64,000 nt of DNA, from contig NZ_SPQS01000009.1 of the NCBI RefSeq assembly GCF_004570865.1, positions 62,001-126,000 on the forward strand, read 5' to 3'. Below the pieces are notes generated by a model. The model searched no databases, was not told the DNA's origin, and saw only the letters and a list, made by a program, of their open reading frames with translations. A program made the position numbers and the translations under genes. Below are positions 59,453-64,000 of this stretch, piece after piece. This stretch comes from Bradyrhizobium frederickii (lineage in GTDB: Bacteria > Pseudomonadota > Alphaproteobacteria > Rhizobiales > Xanthobacteraceae). Positions within the stretch are counted from its first letter, which is position 1, and each line of letters opens with the position of its first letter.

Positions 59453-60331
59453 ATGACCTGCAAATATTTGACGGCAATGGTCGCTCTTCTCGGGAGCGTA
59501 TTGTCGAGTACGGCACTAAGCGCGCAAGACCTTAAGCTCTACGCGTTCAGTTCCGGCGCGTTGACTCTCGGCAAAGGATTTTTGGTGAACGGCGCACCCA
59601 TGGAGCCGGCGATCCAGGTTCCGGTCGGTTTTTACGTGATCAAACATCCGAAAGGGAATGTTCTCTTCGATACAGGTAACAACGACAAGATTATCACCGA
59701 CCCAGGCTACTGGGGTGCCGCGTTCACGGGGTTGAAGCCGGTCAACACGCCAGATGTCGCGATCGATACGCAGCTGAAGAAAATCGATCTTACGCCCGAC
59801 GATATCACCTACGTCGTGGTGAGCCACCTCCACCTCGACCACGGCGGCAACGTGGCCAAGTTCCCGAAGTCGACGCTCGTCGTGCAAAAGAGCGAGCTTC
59901 AGAACTTCTTCTGGCCGGAGCCCGGCACCGGCTCCAATTACGTTCTCGGCGACGTTCTGCCGCTGCGCGGAAACATGACACCAAGCGCAAACGCGGTGAA
60001 GATGTTGCAGCTCGAAGGCGATCAGGACCTGTTTGGAGATGGCACGCTCGTCGTGAAGCGCTGGGTTGCCCACACGCCGGGCAGCCAGATGATGACGGTG
60101 CGGCTGAAGAACACCGGCCTCACCATCCTCACCGGGGACAACGTCTATTTCCGCGAGAACGTCGAGCAGAATATACCGCCGAGCACCCCGTTGGTCTATT
60201 CGACATCGGGATTCTACTCGGCCTTCGAGTGGATCAGACGGGAGATGGCGACGCAGAAGGCAAATTTCTTCACTGCCCACGACCCAGACGCGTTCAAGGC
60301 GATGAAGAAGGCGCCGGAATTCTACGATTGA
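59453..60331 (+). CDS. secreted MBL-fold (N-acyl-homoserine-lactonase-like) hydrolase
   Basis: 292 residues. The signal peptide YLTAMVALLGSVLSSTALSA precedes QDLKLYAFSSGALTLGKGFL. Metal ligands are complete: HxHxDH in SHLHLDHGGN, His in AHTPGSQ, Asp in ILTGDNVYF, and His in FTAHDPDAF. These ligands and the wording match the AttM/AiiB/AiiA-type lactonase group, which hydrolyses acyl-homoserine lactones; other lactones or esters are possible. GGAGG lies seven bases before the ATG. The signal peptide is unusual for AHL lactonases, most of which are cytoplasmic. It lies 18 bases ahead of the Gld-type ABC genes, perhaps co-transcribed. Confidence 0.82.
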   Translation: MTCKYLTAMVALLGSVLSSTALSAQDLKLYAFSSGALTLGKGFLVNGAPMEPAIQVPVGFYVIKHPKGNVLFDTGNNDKIITDPGYWGAAFTGLKPVNTPDVAIDTQLKKIDLTPDDITYVVVSHLHLDHGGNVAKFPKSTLVVQKSELQNFFWPEPGTGSNYVLGDVLPLRGNMTPSANAVKMLQLEGDQDLFGDGTLVVKRWVAHTPGSQMMTVRLKNTGLTILTGDNVYFRENVEQNIPPSTPLVYSTSGFYSAFEWIRREMATQKANFFTAHDPDAFKAMKKAPEFYD

Positions 60332-60348
60332 CCGGCTCGACGCCGACA

Positions 60349-61365
60349 GTGGACCGGCACCTGACCGATCGACCGCCCCGAGCCCCGGCGGGGCTTGGCA
60401 TTGCGCCGGCTGAAAGCTCGCGGCACGGCATCGCCGTCGCCTCCGTCGAACGGCTGGGCAAACGTTATGGCCGCCGCCAGGCAGTGGACGGCGTCTCGTT
60501 CGAGGTGAAGGAGCGGGAAGTGGTGGGCCTGCTTGGTCCCAACGGCTCGGGTAAGACCACCATCCTGCGCGTCATCACCGGCTATCTGAGGCCGAGCGAA
60601 GGAACTGTCCGCATCGACGGCTTCGATGTGGTCCGCGACGGACACCAGGCGCGCGCGCGGATCGGCTACGTGCCGGAGAACGCCCCGCTCTACGGCCATA
60701 TGCGAGTGGACGAATTTCTCCACTTCATGGGCCGGTTGCGGGGCTTGCGGGGAGGCGCGTTGCGCCGAGGCATCGAGTCCGCCCGCGCGCGGCTCGCGCT
60801 CGAGCCGGTCGGCGACGCCGTGATTGGCCGGCTGTCGCGCGGCTATCGGCAGCGCGTCTCAATCGCCCAGGCCGTGCTGAACGAACCCAAGTTGTTGGTG
60901 CTCGATGAGCCGACCAACGGCCTTGACCCGCGTCAGGTCATCGAGCTGCGCGGGCTGCTGCGGACCCTGGCCCGCGACAGCGCGGTCCTTATCACCTCGC
61001 ACGTCCTTGCCGAGATGGAACGCGTCGCCGATCGGGTCGCGATCCTGCTCGACGGGCGGCTGCTCACCGTCCACCAGCTCGCCGGCGCGGGGCGCGGCAC
61101 TTCGCTTCGCGTCCGCGCCCGAGCCGATCGCGCGGACGAGGTCGCGGTGGCTTTGTCCGGCCTGGCGGGGATCGGCGGCGTGACCCGGGAGGAGCCGGAG
61201 GGCGGCCTCGCCGGCTGGCGGGTGGAGGTGTCGGAGGCCGGCGCAGCTCCCCGTGTCGCCGCCGCCCTCTGCCTCGCCGGCATCGCCAGCGTCGAGACGG
61301 TCGAGACGGCTTCAGACCTGGAGGAGCTGTTCCTCCGGCTAACGGCGAGCCGAGCGCTCCAGTGA
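60349..61365 (+). CDS. ABC transporter ATP-binding protein, GldA/NosF-type
   Basis: About 338 residues. Walker A GLLGPNGSGKTTILRVITGY, the Q-loop region IGYVPENAPLYGHMRVDEFL, signature LSRGYRQRVSIAQAVLNEPK, Walker B LLVLDEPTNGLDPRQ, switch His in LITSHVLAEME. A ~100-residue C-terminal domain follows, as in GldA/NosF-type ATPases. The start is uncertain: GTG at 60349 or TTG at 60328 (which overlaps the lactonase stop), or a start inside the N-terminal tail. The next gene (permease) overlaps its stop by GTGA. It powers the Gld-type complex with the downstream permease and GldG-like protein. Confidence 0.82.
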   Translation: MDRHLTDRPPRAPAGLGIAPAESSRHGIAVASVERLGKRYGRRQAVDGVSFEVKEREVVGLLGPNGSGKTTILRVITGYLRPSEGTVRIDGFDVVRDGHQARARIGYVPENAPLYGHMRVDEFLHFMGRLRGLRGGALRRGIESARARLALEPVGDAVIGRLSRGYRQRVSIAQAVLNEPKLLVLDEPTNGLDPRQVIELRGLLRTLARDSAVLITSHVLAEMERVADRVAILLDGRLLTVHQLAGAGRGTSLRVRARADRADEVAVALSGLAGIGGVTREEPEGGLAGWRVEVSEAGAAPRVAAALCLAGIASVETVETASDLEELFLRLTASRALQ

Positions 61366-62063
61366 CGGCGTTCCTCGCCCTGGTTGCCAAAGAGTTGCGC
61401 GCGCTGTTCGTCTCGCCGATCGCTTACGCCGTCATCGCCGTCTTCCTTGTGCTCAACGGCTACGGCTTCGCCGTCACGCTCATCGCCACCAAGCAGGCGA
61501 CGCTGGTGAACGTCTTCTTCCAGGCGGCAGTGCAGCTCGTCCTGTTCGTGCCGCTCGTTACCATGCGGCAGTTCGCCGAGGAACGCCGGGGCGGCACCCT
61601 CGAGCTGCTGCTGACGTCGCCGGTGCGCGAGGGCGACATCGTGCTGGCCAAGTTCGCAGCCTCGATGGGAATGCTGCTCGCGATGGTCGCGCTCACTTTG
61701 GTGTATTCAGCGATACTGGCGCGGTTCAGCACTCCCGATTGGGGCCCGATCTACAGCGGCTACCTCGGCCTCACCCTGCTCGCCGGCGCCCTGGTCTCGA
61801 TCGGTCTTGCCGTTTCCGCGCTCACCGCCAACCAGGTCGTGGCCGCGGTCGTTTCGCTCGGCGTGTTCGGGATGCTATGGGCGATTGACGCCTGGGCCGC
61901 GTTGCTGCCGTCGCCGATCGACAATTGGGTGCTCGGGCTATCGCTGCTGGCGCGCTTCCAGCCTTTTGCCCTCGGCGCCATGTACGCTTCGGATTTCGGC
62001 TTCTTCCTCGCGGTGACCCTGCTCGGGCTGTTCCTCGCCGTGCGCGGGCTGGCCCGGCGCTGA
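61362..62063 (+). CDS. ABC transporter permease, GldF-like
   Basis: 233 residues with six TM segments. TAFLALVAKELRALFVSPIA at the N-terminus, FAEERRGGTLELLLTSPVRE (the coupling loop between TM2 and TM3) and GFFLAVTLLGLFLAVRGLAR at the end match GldF/ABC2-type permeases. The GTG start overlaps the ATPase stop. In Bacteroidetes GldA-GldF-GldG form an ABC complex needed for gliding; in Proteobacteria similar operons occur with DUF4340 and have no settled role. Confidence 0.82.
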   Translation: MTAFLALVAKELRALFVSPIAYAVIAVFLVLNGYGFAVTLIATKQATLVNVFFQAAVQLVLFVPLVTMRQFAEERRGGTLELLLTSPVREGDIVLAKFAASMGMLLAMVALTLVYSAILARFSTPDWGPIYSGYLGLTLLAGALVSIGLAVSALTANQVVAAVVSLGVFGMLWAIDAWAALLPSPIDNWVLGLSLLARFQPFALGAMYASDFGFFLAVTLLGLFLAVRGLARR

Positions 62064-62067
62064 CGCC

Positions 62068-63603
62068 ATGGAGCACCCCGAGCTCGACTGGAACGCGTTG
62101 CTCTGGGCTGGTGGCTGGCTTACCGCCGTCCTGGTGCTGTTCGCGACCGGGCTGAGACTGCCGCTGCAGACCGGGCTCGCGGGCTGGCGGGGGCGGGCCT
62201 ATTCGGCCGGAGTGATCCTGATCGCGCTTGGCGCCGCGGTGCTGGCCAATGTCGCGCTGCATCTGCATGACGTGCATTTCGACCTGACTCGCGAGAAGGT
62301 CTATACGCCCTCGGGGGCGGCCATGCGGGCGATTGACGAGGTCTCCCGCGAGGTAACCGTCACCTACTTTTATCGGTCGCAGGATGCCGCGGGGCGGCGC
62401 GCGCGCGACCTCCTTGCGATCATGGCCCGGCGCAACCCGCTGCTCAAAGTCGTCGCGGTCGATCCGGACCGGGACCCCAGACTCGCGCGCGAGAAGGCAA
62501 TCCAGATCTACAATGCCGCGGTCGTGGAGGCGGAGGGACGTCGGGTGCTGGTGCAAGGCACGGACGAGACGGAAATCGCGATAGGCATCCAGCGCGTATT
62601 GCGCGGTCGCGCGATTACGGCCTGCTTCCTCGAGGGCCACGGCGAGCTGCCGATGGACAACTTCGAGTACCACACGCACCTGGAAAGCGGCGCTGGCCAC
62701 AACCACGACGACGCCAGCTCGCAGGTGGTGGAGATGCCGGGCCACGGCGCGGGGCGGCTGCGCCGCGCGCTCGAAGCGCAGGGTTATGAGGCGCGCAAGC
62801 TCATCCTCGCTACCGAGGGTGAGGTGCCGACCGGGTGCACCCTCCTCGTTGCGGTCAATCCGCGTACCACGTTCCTGCCGGCTGAAAGCGCGGCCTTGCG
62901 CGCCTATCTGCGACGCGGCGGGTCGGCCCTTCTCCTGCTAGACTTGGGTTTCGTGCTCGAACCCGGGCTCGCCCGGCTCGTGGCCGAGCTCGGCGTTCGC
63001 CCGGAGCAGGAGGTCGTCGTCGATCCCTTGAGCCACTACTCGACCAACCCCGAGATCGTGGCGGTCACGGGCTACGACCCTCACCCGGTTACGCGCTCGA
63101 TCTCGCTCACTTTCTACCCCGGCATCCGCCCCATCACGATGCTGTCGACGGCGGGCGACCTCCGCGTCACCCCGCTGTTGCTCAGCAGCCGGGACAGCTA
63201 CACGCGCCCGGTCAAACCGGTGGGGTCACACGCGGTCGAGCCTGACGCGGCGGGTGACAAGGACGCGGCAGCGCCCCCGGTCCCGGGCCCGCGCGTATTG
63301 GGCGTCGCCGTGGAAGGGCGCCTCGACGGCAACTCCGAACCCATGCGCGCCATCGTCGTCGGCGACAGCGACTTCGCCAGCAACTCGTTCTTTCCTTATA
63401 TGGCAAATAGTGACCTTTTGCTCTCGGCGGCCCGCTGGCTGGCACGTGAAGAGCGCACGGCGGCCGTCGCCGCGCGCGTTCCCGTACCCCCCCTCATCGC
63501 GTTGACCGGGCGGCAGTCGAATGCGGTGTTCTTCCTGGTCGTCTTCGCAATGCCACTCCTGGTGGTCGCGCTCGGCTGCGTCGTTTGGTGGCGGCGCCGA
63601 TGA
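62068..63603 (+). CDS. GldG-like protein with His-rich loop
   Basis: 511 residues: two N-terminal TM segments (about 12-32 and 45-65), a large extracytoplasmic region, and a C-terminal TM (FFLVVFAMPLLVVALGCVVW) followed by RRR. The region VYTPSGAAMRAIDEVSREVT, FLEGHGELPMDNFEYHTHLE and DPLSHYSTNPEIVAVTGYDP is the GldG/Gld-type ABC 'uncharacterised' family. A His-rich loop (YHTHLESGAGHNHDDASS) around residue 210 could bind metal and is not standard in the GldG I know. It starts four bases after the permease stop and is followed by DUF4340 with ATGA overlap. Confidence 0.8.
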   Translation: MEHPELDWNALLWAGGWLTAVLVLFATGLRLPLQTGLAGWRGRAYSAGVILIALGAAVLANVALHLHDVHFDLTREKVYTPSGAAMRAIDEVSREVTVTYFYRSQDAAGRRARDLLAIMARRNPLLKVVAVDPDRDPRLAREKAIQIYNAAVVEAEGRRVLVQGTDETEIAIGIQRVLRGRAITACFLEGHGELPMDNFEYHTHLESGAGHNHDDASSQVVEMPGHGAGRLRRALEAQGYEARKLILATEGEVPTGCTLLVAVNPRTTFLPAESAALRAYLRRGGSALLLLDLGFVLEPGLARLVAELGVRPEQEVVVDPLSHYSTNPEIVAVTGYDPHPVTRSISLTFYPGIRPITMLSTAGDLRVTPLLLSSRDSYTRPVKPVGSHAVEPDAAGDKDAAAPPVPGPRVLGVAVEGRLDGNSEPMRAIVVGDSDFASNSFFPYMANSDLLLSAARWLAREERTAAVAARVPVPPLIALTGRQSNAVFFLVVFAMPLLVVALGCVVWWRRR

Positions 63604-64000
63604 GGCGGCACGTGCTGCACCCCGTCCTCGCGGCGCTCGCGCTCCTCTACCTCGCGGCGATGGTGGTGAGCGGCGCCATGCCGGTGCAGCGCCAGCTCGT
63701 GCGGTTCGAGGCCAAGGGCGTGCTCAAGCGCGCGCCGGAAGAGATCACGCGGGTGGAGTTGAGTCGCGGCACGCGGCGAGTTACCCTGCTCCGCGCGAGC
63801 GAGACGGCGTGGGCGACGCCTGACGGCGTCGACATCGGCACCGCCGGGCTCCGGGTCAGCAGGGCCGTCCAAATCATGCACAATTCCGGGCCTGTCCGCG
63901 AGATCGAGGCGGCGGAGCTGGCGGGGAGCGACCCGGCGCCGTTCGGTCTCGACCCGCCGCAGCTCTCCGTGAAGCTCTACGGAGGGGACGGCGAGCCGGT
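63600..64000 (+). CDS. DUF4340 protein (partial, cut by window end)
   Basis: Only the first ~133 codons are in the window. An N-terminal signal or TM segment (HVLHPVLAALALLYLAAMVV) precedes FEAKGVLKRAPEEITRVELS, then RRVTLLRASETAWATPDG and FGLDPPQLSVKLYGGDGEPV, which match DUF4340. The ATG overlaps the GldG stop (ATGA). DUF4340 proteins regularly follow GldG-like genes in ABC operons of Proteobacteria, consistent with one complex. The rest lies beyond 64000. Confidence 0.75.
   Translation, partial: MRRHVLHPVLAALALLYLAAMVVSGAMPVQRQLVRFEAKGVLKRAPEEITRVELSRGTRRVTLLRASETAWATPDGVDIGTAGLRVSRAVQIMHNSGPVREIEAAELAGSDPAPFGLDPPQLSVKLYGGDGEP

Overview
The window looks like chromosomal DNA of a high-GC alphaproteobacterium in or near Bradyrhizobium. 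The signs are a full-length 180-kDa-type NAD-glutamate dehydrogenase, a TAXI/TRAP cassette, phasin and OmpW-type proteins, two GGAAC-N16-CGTT promoters that match the EcfG general-stress sigma consensus, and many short GC-rich palindromic repeats between genes. The genus is an inference from gene content and repeat style, not from a marker gene. There is no rRNA and no complete tRNA.

Left part (1-38.7 kb) is compact and almost undamaged. It holds an OmpW porin, a small lipoprotein, propionyl-CoA synthetase, twin TPR/LprI-like exported proteins, a CPA1 Na+/H+ antiporter, a four-gene TRAP operon (TAXI receptor, fused TRAP permease, DUF1850, SDR dehydrogenase), several small exported proteins, a Nudix hydrolase, a hotdog thioesterase, an aldo/keto reductase with a TPR protein, an acyl-CoA ligase followed by an oleate hydratase (lipid module), DUF3088, an EcfG-driven His/Gly-rich exported peptide, an amine oxidase with a RibD-like reductase, a haem-binding-barrel-like protein, a membrane GGDEF/EAL protein, a DUF2182/DUF1326 pair and the giant NAD-GDH.

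Middle part (38.7-53.5 kb) is a mosaic, decayed accessory zone. It opens with a gene split by an in-frame TGA and a tRNA-3'-end-like fragment, and closes with a 20-base match to a tRNA-Ser 3' end. Between them are an extended tautomerase, a MASE1 hybrid histidine kinase converging on a LuxR-type response regulator, an OpgC-like membrane protein fused to the tail of a broken ABC substrate-binding gene, a frameshifted phasin, GlcG-like and PepSY-like gene fragments, a DUF1259 protein, an EcfG-driven small protein and an ATP-grasp-like/FetA/FetB operon.

Right part (53.7-64 kb) holds a five-gene branched-chain-amino-acid-type (Liv) ABC importer, then a graveyard of nuclease, DUF2130 and IS1182 transposase fragments. 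After that come a secreted lactonase-like metallo-beta-lactamase-fold protein and a Gld-type ABC operon (ATPase, permease, GldG-like protein, DUF4340) that runs off the right end.

The most unusual items are the ATP-grasp/FetAB operon, the Gld-type operon with a His-rich GldG protein, the OpgC/ABC-receptor fusion, the oleate hydratase with Met at the usual catalytic Glu position, and the density of broken genes between the two tRNA-end fragments. All family calls come from reading motifs by eye; no database search was run.
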